This document shows positions 9,500 to 20,000 of a stretch of 64,000 nucleotides of DNA, one piece after another; within the stretch, counting starts at the first letter, position 1, and every line of letters starts with the position of its first letter. This DNA comes from Arenibacter nanhaiticus. Lineage in GTDB: Bacteria > Bacteroidota > Bacteroidia > Flavobacteriales > Flavobacteriaceae. The stretch is taken from assembly GCF_900141935.1 (NCBI RefSeq), contig NZ_FQYX01000021.1:1-64000 (forward strand). The letters run 5' to 3'. Position numbers and translations under genes: made by a program. Below the pieces are notes generated by a model, which saw only the letters and a program-made list of their open reading frames with translations, made no database searches and was not told the origin of the DNA.

Positions 9500-9932
9500 T
9501 ATGGTTCAAATGTTTTTATATGGCCTTGTGCTAATTTCGTTAGGCGATTTTGCTTCTTTTATAGAAAACCACCAGCTTCCTCGCAAACAATGCAATCTAT
9601 TAACGTATAAAAGTATAAATTTATAAGGAATATATAGCTTTCATTAGCTAGGTTGAACTTTTATTGTATATTTTGTTAATTCGTTTCCTGCCTATACGTT
9701 GTGAAGGGATCTATAATAAAAAAACACCTTTATATATAAATAATATAGAATTGGGTACTGGGGAAACATGGCAAGGGAGTAGGCCAGGGCCAAATTCCTA
9801 GAGGTAGGATACCTTCTAAATCCTATCGCATTGTGTAGCAATTGGCTAGTGTATAACCATAACAATAAATAATGCCAATATTTTAAAAAAAAAAAATCTA
9901 CTCACTGAGCATTAGTAAACAAATAATATTCA
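9500..9932. other. Gene-free divergent intergenic region
   Basis: It separates the lactonase (-) from the AsmA-like gene (+). It is AT-rich and has a run of 12 A at 9885-9896, 37 nt before the AsmA-like start. On the minus strand an AACATTTG element, one mismatch from TAnnTTTG, lies about 15 nt before the lactonase start. No RNA gene or repeat seen in other parts of the window was recognised. Confidence 0.5.
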
Positions 9933-11510
9933 ATGGCCTACCTTAAAAAATCTACACTTTTTCTGTTTCTAGGAGTGTTATCCCTTGGTGTTGTTGGTAA
10001 TTATATGGTACAACTGTATGTGGAAAAACGGCTAGGCGAGTTTCTAGATATAAACACACCGCCACATATGGAAATACAGTACCAAGAAATGGAGGTGAAC
10101 CTTCTTCAAGGGAAGTTGCGCTTAGGTGACATTTCGGTAGCTGTTTTTAGCCGCGATTCCTTGGGCCTTAAACCTTCCAAAGAATTAACAATAGCGTCAT
10201 TCCAGCTAAACGGTTTTAATCTATGGGAATACTACTATAAAAATACCGTATACATAAAAGAAGTGCTTGTCGATAAACCAGAACTACGCTCGTATTCCAG
10301 TGCTGATCTGCCTAAAAATAAATCCCATTCCGATAGTAATAATGTATCCTCTCCATCTATATCCATAGATAATTTTAATATTAAAGACGGCAGTTTTATT
10401 GAAATGGAAAGGGAGTCGGGTACGGTGCTTACCGATATAGAAAACTTCGATCTTGCCTTAATGAAGGTACAAACCGACGCCGCTATCTTAAGGAATAAAA
10501 TACCAATTCGGTATGGGGAAGTGGGTTTGGAGGTCCATAAAATATATGCCCATATAGGAAACTATGAAGAACTTCGGCTAGAAAGGATTTCTTTGAAGGA
10601 TAAGGAGTTGGTCTTTAGTGATATGAATATTAGATCAAAATACTCTAAACAACAACTTTCTAGAAAGCTGATCACAGAACGAGATTATATAGACTTAAAA
10701 ATTCCACAAATAGCCTTACAAGAATTTGCGTTAGAGGAGCTGGAGGGGAGTATTTGGATTAAAAGTGTTAAGGGCGAAATTAAAGGGGCACAACTCGCGC
10801 TATTTAGGGATAAATTAGTGAACGACGATCTGGAAAAAAAACCTATGTACAGTAAGATGTTGAGGGAGTTGCCTTTTAAAATCGATGTTTCAGAACTTCT
10901 CATTATAGATGGCCATATAGAATATGAAGAATTAGTGAATGCCAATGTTAAGGCGGGGAGACTCTTTTTTGATGCGGTAGATGCTACTGTCAATAATCTT
11001 TCGAATACTTATGAGCCAGGAGAGAAAACCACAATAGTGGCCAAGGCTAATTTTATGGGCGCTGGAAAGGTGAATTTAGACTGGGATTTTGATGTGAATA
11101 ATAAGAATGACGCTTTTATTGCTAGTGGGGCTTTCCAAAATTTTGAGGTAGAAGGGATCAATAGCTTTTTAGAAAACAACCTAAGGGTACAGGCAAAAGG
11201 GATGGCCTCGGAAATTTATTTTACAATCAGTGGAAATAATACTAGGGCCAGGTCGGATATGAAAATGAAATACAAGAATTTTGAGTTTGTAGTATTAAAA
11301 AAAGACGGACAGGGTATTAATAAATTAATTACCGCCTTAGGAAATCTCCTATTAAAAAAAGGATCAAAATCAAATAGTGACGGATACCGTTATGGCGCTG
11401 CACAAACAGAACGTGAGGAAACAAAATCCTTTTTCAATTACGTATGGATCAACCTGCGCGATGCCTTGGTAACTACCATCACGGGAAACGGGAAGAAAGA
11501 TAGAAAATAG
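9933..11510 (+). CDS. AsmA/DUF748-like envelope protein
   Basis: The 525-residue protein has an N-terminal membrane anchor (about residues 7-30) and a large periplasmic part rich in alternating beta strands. It resembles the AsmA/TamB superfamily of envelope proteins that shape or carry lipids between membranes. Family cues are the N-terminal pattern 'gklrlgdisv...lkpskelti' and repeated 'I..l...G.' blocks; no catalytic motif is seen. The C-terminus is basic (NGKKDRK). The gene is monocistronic. Function is inferred from architecture only. Confidence 0.7.
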   Translation: MAYLKKSTLFLFLGVLSLGVVGNYMVQLYVEKRLGEFLDINTPPHMEIQYQEMEVNLLQGKLRLGDISVAVFSRDSLGLKPSKELTIASFQLNGFNLWEYYYKNTVYIKEVLVDKPELRSYSSADLPKNKSHSDSNNVSSPSISIDNFNIKDGSFIEMERESGTVLTDIENFDLALMKVQTDAAILRNKIPIRYGEVGLEVHKIYAHIGNYEELRLERISLKDKELVFSDMNIRSKYSKQQLSRKLITERDYIDLKIPQIALQEFALEELEGSIWIKSVKGEIKGAQLALFRDKLVNDDLEKKPMYSKMLRELPFKIDVSELLIIDGHIEYEELVNANVKAGRLFFDAVDATVNNLSNTYEPGEKTTIVAKANFMGAGKVNLDWDFDVNNKNDAFIASGAFQNFEVEGINSFLENNLRVQAKGMASEIYFTISGNNTRARSDMKMKYKNFEFVVLKKDGQGINKLITALGNLLLKKGSKSNSDGYRYGAAQTEREETKSFFNYVWINLRDALVTTITGNGKKDRK

Positions 11511-11531
11511 CCAAGTGTACATTGTTGTGAG

Positions 11532-11577
11532 GCTTCAGAAGCATACTGATTTATGATCGTCATCAGTTAGATGAAGC
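11532..11577. terminator. Bulged hairpin between convergent genes
   Basis: GGCTTC (11531-11536) pairs with GAAGC (11573-11577), and the inner CTGAT (11546-11550) pairs with ATCAG (11562-11566). The hairpin sits in the 71-nt gap between the converging AsmA-like and transporter genes. It has no T-run, so the terminator role is tentative. Confidence 0.4.
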
Positions 11578-11581
11578 TACA

Positions 11582-13759
11582 TTAGACCAATACATTTTCA
11601 TATTCGGAATCGGCACAGAAAATAGCCGATATACGGGACTGGTTTACAATTTTTACCATGGTTTCAATGGGCATTCCGGGTTGAATGCAAAAGACATTGA
11701 TATCTGAATTTTTTTCCATGTTCACATTGTCCATTAAATCGCCATGTTTAATATCAATGGTGGTTTTTTTGGGAAATCGTACCATAGTGCGTAAATCTTC
11801 AATATCGTTTGGGCTTAGGGTCAATTTTGGATTGTTGTTTAGGATATGGACTTCGATAAGCCCTTTCCAATTGCGGCAGATCAGCAGGGAAATAAGGGTC
11901 GATAAATTATTGTTGCCCACACTAAAGGTTTCCTTCCAATCTACCGGAATATTGGTCATCCATAGATTAATGGTTTTCTCTATTGCCAAACTTGCCGAAG
12001 AAAATGGGATGTAAATGATAGCGCCAAAACTATTTTTTTTGGCATCTAACAAAAGCCGATCATAATAGCTGTAATCGGTACTCAGGGAGTCGACACTTAC
12101 AAAAACGATATTAGGCTTAAAGAAGGCCGCATTTAAAGATTGCATGCTTACATTAATGGTCGTATTAAAATCGGTATTGTCAATGACCGTATAGGAAGCC
12201 GATAATTCATTTTCCTTAAACTTTTTAATGGCATTGTTGAGAAAGCTTTCTATATTTTTTTGTTCTTCTTCATTTTCATTCCTAAGGGATAATACTTTTA
12301 TGGACCCTTTCGGATAAATAATGGATTGGATGAGTTTATAAGAACTTCTTAATTCCCTTGGTGCTGTCACTGGAATAAGTAAATCTGGGCGCCAAGACCT
12401 TACTTCTCGCTGTGGTCTTAGCGCATTGGTTTTTTTGGTGGCCCATTCTGCCAATGCGGTAAACAAACCACTTCTAGAGTCCCCTGCGGCCGATTTAATA
12501 TTCATTTTTACCAAGTACAGATAAAAAAGCAGAATAAAGATCAATGAAAACAAGGCTACAATAACATTTAAAATGAACATAATAGCAATAGAACCAAAGG
12601 CCCCGATAGCGGGGACAATAAGGGGGATTTTTAGCGTAGGCCTATAACTGGGAAGTCCCAAGGTCTGTTCTACCAAGGCTACTACATTTACCATGGCATA
12701 GGTAATCATAAAAAACATGGTAAGCAAGGGAGCTATGGTGTTCAGATTTCGCAAGGAGATACCAAACAATACTATGACGGCCGTTACTAACATGGCATTT
12801 ACGGGCTCTCCTTTTTTTGAAAGTTTGGCTAGTTTCTGACTCTTGGGAAGGATGTTTTTTTCTCCCAAGGCCAATAGAATCCGGGGGGCACCAACAAAAG
12901 ACCCCAATGCCGAAGATAAGGTAGCTCCCAATAGTCCTGCCAAAACAATGGGGCCAAACAAGGCTTTGTCTATAAAAACATTGTAATTTTTAGCGAGTTC
13001 ATCGGGACTGGCAATAACGGCCGCAACAAATATAAGGCTGATGTAAATAATAGTGGTCAGAAGCACTGAGCTTAAGGTGCCCAATGGGATGCTTTTTCTA
13101 GGGTTCGTCAGGTCGCCAGACATATTGGCCCCGGCCATGACTCCGGTGACAGCAGGAAAAAAAACGGCAAATACGATCCAAAAAGAGGAGCCTCCAAAAT
13201 CGTTTTCAATAGATCCGGGATAATTTCCGGTCCATTCAAAATTAAAATCGAGCTCATTCACAAAAAGAGAACCGTATATGGAGACAAGGGACAATACGAT
13301 GATCCCTAAGATCACATATTGAATTTTAAAGGCAAAACTAGTACTGATAAAGGCAATAGCCATTACCAACCCAAAAACACAGAGGTCTAAAAGGACAGGA
13401 TTTACATTGGGGATTAGGATTTGCAACCCCTCCCGAAAACCAAAAATATACATGGCAACGGCTATAGCCTGGGCAAAATAAAAGGGTATCCCTATGGCGC
13501 CCCCAATTTCCAATCCCAAAGACTGGGAGATAAGACTAAAGGCGCCTCCGCTTCCAATTCGTACGTTGGTGGTAATAGATGATAAGCTTAAGGCAGTGGT
13601 CAAGGTAATGGCTACCGCCAGCAGTACTATACCTATAGCCCCTAACACACCGGCGTTGCCCACAACCCAAGGTTGCCTTATATACATAATTACCCCAAGA
13701 ATGGTCAAGGTGGTAGGGGTAAATACGCCCGCAAAAGTGCCAAATGTTTTTTTGTTCAT
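11582..13759 (-). CDS. APC-family cation-chloride cotransporter-like permease (SLC12-type)
   Basis: This is a large inner-membrane secondary transporter. I start it at the ATG at 13759 (MNKKTFGTFAGVFTPT, 725 residues) because family members begin with this GVF.P segment; an in-frame ATG at 13804 would add 15 atypical residues. About 12 hydrophobic segments span residues 10-430 and include GAFSLISQSLGLEIGGAIG and FFPAVTGVMAGANMSGDL, both typical of SLC12 transporters. The cytosolic C-terminal third is also typical. The substrate (K/Na/Cl or amino acids) cannot be read from the sequence. Confidence 0.85.
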   Translation of the reverse strand: MNKKTFGTFAGVFTPTTLTILGVIMYIRQPWVVGNAGVLGAIGIVLLAVAITLTTALSLSSITTNVRIGSGGAFSLISQSLGLEIGGAIGIPFYFAQAIAVAMYIFGFREGLQILIPNVNPVLLDLCVFGLVMAIAFISTSFAFKIQYVILGIIVLSLVSIYGSLFVNELDFNFEWTGNYPGSIENDFGGSSFWIVFAVFFPAVTGVMAGANMSGDLTNPRKSIPLGTLSSVLLTTIIYISLIFVAAVIASPDELAKNYNVFIDKALFGPIVLAGLLGATLSSALGSFVGAPRILLALGEKNILPKSQKLAKLSKKGEPVNAMLVTAVIVLFGISLRNLNTIAPLLTMFFMITYAMVNVVALVEQTLGLPSYRPTLKIPLIVPAIGAFGSIAIMFILNVIVALFSLIFILLFYLYLVKMNIKSAAGDSRSGLFTALAEWATKKTNALRPQREVRSWRPDLLIPVTAPRELRSSYKLIQSIIYPKGSIKVLSLRNENEEEQKNIESFLNNAIKKFKENELSASYTVIDNTDFNTTINVSMQSLNAAFFKPNIVFVSVDSLSTDYSYYDRLLLDAKKNSFGAIIYIPFSSASLAIEKTINLWMTNIPVDWKETFSVGNNNLSTLISLLICRNWKGLIEVHILNNNPKLTLSPNDIEDLRTMVRFPKKTTIDIKHGDLMDNVNMEKNSDINVFCIQPGMPIETMVKIVNQSRISAIFCADSEYENVLV

Positions 13760-13960
13760 TTTCCGCTGAGTTAAAAATATAAATGCATCAATAAGCGATA
13801 CCAAGTAGACATCTTTCGCCCTATACTACTAAAATTAAGGAAATTTATACGGTATCGCAGAAAAGGAAAGTGTTTGTTGTTCTTGCAAATTGGTGGTAAA
13901 CTCCTCATTTGTAAGGCTTTCTAAAAGGGGCTAATAGCGGTAGTGGTAAGGTAAGTGGTT

Positions 13961-14503
13961 TTAATTAGCCTTTTCATACGCTTCCTTTAACCATTGCAAA
14001 AGCTCCTTGTCTACTTCTTCTTGTTGGGATATTTTAACCCTATGGGTGCACATGGCTCCAAAGGGGCCAGAGTCCTCGAGCCGGGCCGTAACTGCTTTTC
14101 CGACTAATTTGAGTCCTAAATCTATCCTAGTTTTTGTAGCCGGTTTTATCAGGGCAAATTGCTTTTTTCTAATAAGGCTAACACTGCTCTTTTTTGGGGT
14201 AACCGTAACATCATCGCCAAAGGATTTAACGGTGGCCAATATTTTTTTATAGATAGGAATCAGGGACTCCTTACCTTGGTACTGCTTGGTCACCAAATCT
14301 TGGGGGGTATGGTTGTTATCGTTGGAAAGTAGTACAATGGTATTGGCAAAACCATGGGTTACCCCATATTCTGTTTTTAAGAACTCAAGGGCTTCCGTAT
14401 GCTTGGAAAATGATTTTTTGCTCAATAGTTCTTTCCATTCAGGCAAGGATTTGCCTGTTTTTGCCAACATATTTTCAATCATGGTAAATAGGGCCTTGTC
14501 CAT
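13961..14503 (-). CDS. DUF4287 and DUF5655 domain protein
   Basis: The 180-residue soluble protein has two recognisable small domains. Residues about 1-60 fit DUF4287 (GKSLPEWKELL...EYGVTHGFANTIVLLS). The remainder fits DUF5655 (a DNA-transport-like fold; IYKKILATVKSFGDDVTVTPKKSSVSLIRKKQFALI). Such proteins are common in soil and marine bacteria but lack an established role. The gene stands alone upstream of the transporter gene on the same strand, with a 201-nt gap. Confidence 0.8.
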   Translation of the reverse strand: MDKALFTMIENMLAKTGKSLPEWKELLSKKSFSKHTEALEFLKTEYGVTHGFANTIVLLSNDNNHTPQDLVTKQYQGKESLIPIYKKILATVKSFGDDVTVTPKKSSVSLIRKKQFALIKPATKTRIDLGLKLVGKAVTARLEDSGPFGAMCTHRVKISQQEEVDKELLQWLKEAYEKAN

Positions 14504-15035
14504 AATACAATAGTTTAAAATTATTGGTACTATATAGGCATAGCTAAGGTTCAGCTATGTAATTCCTGCCGATATGCCTAGAATTGAGTCTTTTAAAGTT
14601 ACATATTTTTTTAAAATTCTATCTGTTAATCCCTATAATTTTGATAGCTATGGATTACAGTAAATTCAAATCGACTAAGTAAGAACTGAATGTGGTGGTT
14701 AAGGGGAGTGGGTTTTATATGTATATAAATAACAGAAATACTAATTAGGGCGTTCCCTCCTGCGTCGGGCGGGCCCTTCGCTATATCCCTTGCTACGCGG
14801 CGGGGATGCCGCCGCGGTCCCTAACGCAAAATAGCGCAAATCAGTAACCGTCTAGGGAGGGATTGATAATGTCAGCATGCATGAGGTAGCGCTGTGTATT
14901 CAGAAATACACCCAATCGACTACCCCTAAGGAGCCTTCAAAAGAAAACGGAATATTATTAAAGATTTAAACCAGATTGCTTTATATCGATTAAAGACAGC
15001 ATTTAAACCTACTAATAGGTACTGATAAATTGTTT
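14504..15035. other. Gene-free region around the 80-bp repeat
   Basis: Apart from the 80-bp repeat at 14748-14827 I see no gene here. The right part contains a weak dyad around GTAGCGCT...CGACTACC (14885-14928) and AT-rich sequence leading to the methyltransferase stop. No promoter for the upstream gene could be assigned with confidence. Confidence 0.5.
14748..14827 (-). repeat. 80-bp dispersed repeat, copy A
   Basis: It runs GGGCGTTCCC...CTAACGC and is the reverse-complement orientation of the copies at 31202-31281 and 50569-50648; all three are exactly 80 bp. Ends GCGTT/AACGC are complementary, and GC-rich inner segments (GGGATGCCGCCGC) can form hairpins. It encodes no protein. Similar GC-rich intergenic repeats occur in other flavobacterial genomes as far as I know. 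Confidence 0.9.
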
Positions 15036-15653
15036 TTATAGTGTCCTTCTTTTAAAACTACAGAATAAAAAGTCTTGTTTTGTATTAAAGGGAGTAGTGT
15101 GCTCCTCCGTAATACAATGTTGTTTTTCAAAGTTGTTTTTAAATATTTCGGTTAAACTGTCCGCGCTGTATTGGGAAATATCCAGACCACTGCATTTTGT
15201 AGGGCCGTTTAAGGAGAAGGTCCCAATGATCAGATATCCGCTCACCGATTTTTCAGCAATGTTTTTATAGGCCAATAGCTGTTCCGGAGTAGTTAAAAAG
15301 TGAAAAGCGGCCCTGTCATGCCAAAGATCAAAAGGGGTGTCGGGTTGGTATTCGGTAATATCGCTGACCACCCAGTGGATTTTTCTAGATTTTTCTCCTA
15401 GGCGGATTTGAGCTTTTTCCAAGGCCTTGGCAGATATGTCCAAAACCGTAATATTCTCATATCCCTGATCCAATAAAAAATCGACCAATTTGCTGTCACC
15501 CCCGCCTACATCTATAATCTTAGCCGTTTTGGGCAAGTTAAAAGAATTGATGAAGTTAAGGGAGGTTTCTGGAACTTGCTGAGTCCAACTCACCTGCTCG
15601 GGATTTTTGGTTTCATATACGGTTTCCCAATGTTTTTTCCTTGCTGTTGTCAT
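15036..15653 (-). CDS. Class I SAM-dependent methyltransferase
   Basis: The 205-residue cytosolic enzyme has motif I IIDVGGGDSKLVDFLL (about residues 44-60), an acidic residue at the end of strand beta2 (ITVLDIS) and a motif-IV-like FDLWHDRAAFHFL. That last motif and the start (MTTARKKHWETVYETKNPEQVSWTQ) are typical of small methyltransferases related to thiopurine/tellurite types. The C-terminal FNTKQDFLFCSFKR is also family-typical. The substrate is unknown. The gene is monocistronic with gene-free DNA on both sides. Confidence 0.85.
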   Translation of the reverse strand: MTTARKKHWETVYETKNPEQVSWTQQVPETSLNFINSFNLPKTAKIIDVGGGDSKLVDFLLDQGYENITVLDISAKALEKAQIRLGEKSRKIHWVVSDITEYQPDTPFDLWHDRAAFHFLTTPEQLLAYKNIAEKSVSGYLIIGTFSLNGPTKCSGLDISQYSADSLTEIFKNNFEKQHCITEEHTTPFNTKQDFLFCSFKRRTL

Positions 15654-16171
15654 TACGAAGTTTTTAATTAATGAGGAGTATGTTCTTCTTTAAGTGTAGC
15701 ACCCTAAACTTATAAAGGTATCGGGTCTAAAAGCTCCTGTCTTCTTTTCTTGGCAGCTTTTATTCTTTTGAATATTTAAATTTTTATGATATTATTACAA
15801 AAGCCTAACCCATAATCCTTTATAAATGCCCGTATAATAGGCAATTCCTCGAGCAATGTACAGCAAAAAAAAGAATTGGTAACCAACATTTTCATTTTAA
15901 GGAACTGTTTTAACTGAAATTAGCGATGCGTATTTAGGAATTTGTACGGGCCAATAATAGGATATTTTTAAGATTGGGGCCAATGTTTTAAGGGAAAAGG
16001 AAAAATAGAAAGCTTGTTTTTATTCCGCTTGGAAGACCTTATTTTTGAATTTTATCGGAAAAGATGGTGGTGTTCAAAGTATTGAAAAACCACTGTTTTT
16101 ATTTCAGGGGATATGTTTTGGCAGGGCGAGCGCATTTCCTTTCAAATTAGAAACGAATAGACAGCTAACAA
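15654..16171. other. Gene-free divergent region
   Basis: It separates the methyltransferase (-) from the HPP-family gene (+). It is AT-rich and lacks the TGA-N6-TCA sites found further right, the dispersed repeats and any recognisable RNA gene. I see nothing else that can be supported. Confidence 0.45.
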
Positions 16172-16777
16172 TTGGTAAAAGAAAAAATTCAAAGAGGGGT
16201 AAGGGTATCTAGATATGTAATATATAAGGAAACCCTAGTAGATTTTAAAGAACATTTTTGGTCGTTTATAGGGACTTTTGTCGGGATGGGATTATTGGCT
16301 TTTGTACAAAGTTATTTCCTTGATAAAACAGAAAACGTCTTGCTCATAGGCTCCTTTGGCGCTTCGAGTGTATTGGTTTACGGAGCCATACAAAGTCCGT
16401 TGGCCCAACCCCGAAATTTAATAGGTGGCCATGTGATTTCGGCCATCATAGGGGTGACGGTTTTTAAATGCTTACCCGATATTATTTGGCTTACGGCTCC
16501 TTTAGCGGTAGCCCTATCTATAGTACTGATGCAAATAACCAAAACCTTGCACCCCCCGGGAGGTGCTACGGCCTTGATAGCGGTAATGGGAGCTCCCAAA
16601 ATAGCAGCCTTAGGGTATTATTATGTATTCTCACCAGTACTGAGCGGAACGCTTATATTAGTGTTAGTAGCCTTGGTATTTAATAATATGACGAGCTATA
16701 GGCAATACCCTACCAGCAAAAAATTCACTTACTTCAAAAAGAAGAAACTAAAATTATTTTCAAAAAAGGATCGCTGA
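16172..16777 (+). CDS. HPP-family integral membrane protein
   Basis: The protein of about 201 residues has four or five hydrophobic segments and the HPP-family signatures SFGASSVLVYG, SPLAQPRN and LHPPGGATAL. Some members of the family are nitrite or other small-ion transporters of organelles; the bacterial role is not settled. The start is a TTG at 16172. No in-frame ATG exists before Met39, which lies inside the first membrane segment, so the TTG or another non-ATG codon is likely. No partner gene is adjacent. Confidence 0.8.
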   Translation: MVKEKIQRGVRVSRYVIYKETLVDFKEHFWSFIGTFVGMGLLAFVQSYFLDKTENVLLIGSFGASSVLVYGAIQSPLAQPRNLIGGHVISAIIGVTVFKCLPDIIWLTAPLAVALSIVLMQITKTLHPPGGATALIAVMGAPKIAALGYYYVFSPVLSGTLILVLVALVFNNMTSYRQYPTSKKFTYFKKKKLKLFSKKDR

Positions 16778-17049
16778 TAGAATTCTTATTTCCGATCTAG
16801 AATTTTACTACCCCATCTTGGGCTACCTTATTCCAAATTTCTATGTCATAATAAGGGGGGGCAATTATTTTGACAAAAGCCCTGCTTGCTTGTCTTTGTT
16901 TTCTACTTTTATACTACCAATACTGGAGTAGGCCCCGTGGTTCTTTAAAAAAGAATCCAGATGCCTAAACTCCGCATATTTTTAGGATTGTTTAACGTAT
17001 TCATGGCCTGAAAAACGCCAATAATAGATGATTTTTGTAGTAAAATTAT

Positions 17050-20000
17050 ATGAGCGAAAAGAAGTGGTATCATAACAGTGTTTTTAGAGTTCTTTCCAGG
17101 TTGGTAGGGATTATCTTGTTATTGTTTGGAGCAAGCCTTCTTTTTGTACGTAGCTCCTGGGGGCAGGATATTATTATCGACAAAGTGGTGGGGTACTTGG
17201 CTGACAAAACCAAAACAAGAGTTGAGGTAGAAAAGTTGTATATCACTTTTAACGGGAATATTCTTCTGAAGGGACTTTATCTGGAAGATCAGCAAGGAGA
17301 TACTTTAATATATTCTAAGGAATTAGAAGCTTCACTGGCGTTGGTGCCCTTGATACGGGGAGATAAATTCCACCTAAAAAAATTAGCATGGTCTGGGGTA
17401 AAAGCAAGGATAGCTAAAGAACAGGGCGCTTTAGCCTATAACTACGAGTTTTTAGTGGACGCCTTTTCATCACCTACAGATACTTCGGTCACAACAACCC
17501 AAGCCCCTACGGAGCCAATGGCGATGGAGATAGGGAGTGTGGTCTTTAGTGATTTTGATATTGCCATAAAAGATGAGGTCTCGGGAATGCTAGGAAACCT
17601 TCATTTGGGGGGGGTGATACTAAAAATGAAGGAGATAGATCTTGCGAGCATGAAATTTCATCTGGGAGAAGCTTCTATATCCAATACATCCATTTTCTAT
17701 GAACAGTCAAAACTAATCGCATCGGTACAAGATACCACTAGTACTGCCTTGCCCTATATAGCAATAGATGCGTTGATGTTAAACAATGTAAAAGCTACCT
17801 ATAAAGATCAACCACAAGAAATGGTCGCCGAGATAGAAATAGGTGATTTTCTTTTGAAATTGCCCCAGGCCGATCTTGCCCAAAAAAAGATAGAACTTAG
17901 CAGTTTGGCCATTAATAAGTCTTATTTTCACTTAGAAACTGCGACCAAGGCCAATCCTACCTTAAAAGATTCCGAAGAAAAGGAAACTTTACCAAGTTTT
18001 ATATGGCCAGATTGGGATATAAGTGTAGCCGAAATAAGCCTTAATGATAACCAGTTCTCCTATAAGGATGGAGATGTTTCCGCTACCAAAGGCCTTTTTA
18101 ACGCCCAGGACATGGGTTTCTCAGTAGTGTCACTTCATCTCTCGGAAATATCCTTATTAGATAAAAATGCCCAACTTGTCTTGGATGATTTTTCCTTTAG
18201 GGAGAAGAGCGGTTTCGCCATAAATGAGCTTGGCTTTAAACTTATGGCAGGCCAAAGGGACCTATCCTTGACGAATCTTGTCATGGGGACAAACAATAGT
18301 AGACTTCAAGGCAAGGTGTTACTGCAATACGAATCTATTGATCACCTTATACAAACGCCAGAAAAAACAAGAATTAACGCAGGTTTTCCAGAAATCCAGC
18401 TAGGTGTTTCCGATGCTTTTGTATTTCAGCCAACCTTGGAAAAGAATCCTTATTTTAAAAGTTTGGGACTTCACCCATTAAGAGCGCGCGTTACGGCCGG
18501 CGGTACTTTAGAAAATTTACAAATAGACAATACCGCTATAGCTTGGGGCAAGGCTACTACTATCGATATTAAGGGAAGTGTACATAATCCTATGGAACCT
18601 AAATCCTTGAACTTCGATATTTCCAAATTGAATTTTAGGACCGATAAAAAGGCCATTTCAAGTTTTGTTTCTGAATCCCAATTGGGGGTGGATATTCCCA
18701 AAACCCTAATAGTAAAGGCACAATTCAAGGGAAGTCTAGACGATGTTGTCTCAAAACTAACCATAAATATGCCAGAAGGAGATCTGCTGTTTGATGGGCA
18801 ACTAACGTCTAAAAACACATTGGCCTTTAAAGGGCTACTTCAGGTAAAAGGATTGGAACTAGACAAATTGTTGCAAAACGATGCCTTGGGGAAAATTAGC
18901 TTTACCGCCAATACATGGGGAAAAGGAAAGGATGTAAATAGTTTGGATGCCGGAGTTCAGGTAGATTTTTCCGAGCTGCAATTGTTACATTATAATTATG
19001 CCAATCTTACCCTAAATGGGGAACTAAAGAAAGGGAAGGGAGCGGTTCGTTTAAATTTTAAGGATAACAACCTAGACCTTTTTGCGAATACCATAGTTGC
19101 CTTAGATAGTGTATCCCCAGAATTTGATGTCTTTATAGACCTAAAAGGAGCCGATTTTGCAGCCCTGGGCATTACCAAGGACGATATTCGGGCAACTTTA
19201 AAATTAAAAGCCAATTTTAAAGGCAGTGCCGAGCAGTTTGATTTCCGAGGGACTATTACCGATGGGGTGACCGTTTACAACAAAACCTCATATCCTATAG
19301 ATGATGTTGCCATCAACACAAGGGTTGATGACAGGGGAACCCTTCTAAACATGACGGGTAAAATGCTAATGGTAGCCTTGGAATCTAATAAAAATCCCGA
19401 ATACCTTTTGGCAGCCCTTCGGCAGCAGTTTAATAGTTATTTGGAGGATAGTACAAAAAGAGAGGAGGCAATAGTGCCTACGACCATGAAAATGGATCTA
19501 AGGGTGCACAAAACCCCCATGTTGGAAAAGGTTTTATTGCCGGGATTGGAAAGGATGGAAGATATTAAGCTTCACTTCGATTATAAGGAAGCCGATAATA
19601 CCATCACAGCCAATTTACAGGCTCCTTTTATACAGTATAAGGAAAGTAAAGTAGACAGCCTGCATTTAAACCTAGAGGGGGTAGGTGCTGCCCTAAAGTT
19701 TACTTTCGGGATTGAGGGCCTTGAGTCTGGTCCATTGTTGATCAAAAAAACTTATTTTGATGGAGAGGTAAAAGACAAGACCTTGTTCTTGGATTTTAAT
19801 GCCATGGACCATAGTGAAAAATTAGTGTATCTAGCGACCCAAATAGAAAAACAAGGCGACACTTTAGCGCTTCATATTAATCCTAAATCTTTAATATTTA
19901 ATAAAAAACAATGGCAAATACCCGCTGAAAACCAGCTGTTGTATGCTCCAAATTATATAAGGGCTAAAGATTTTATACTGAGTAGAAACCAACAGGAATT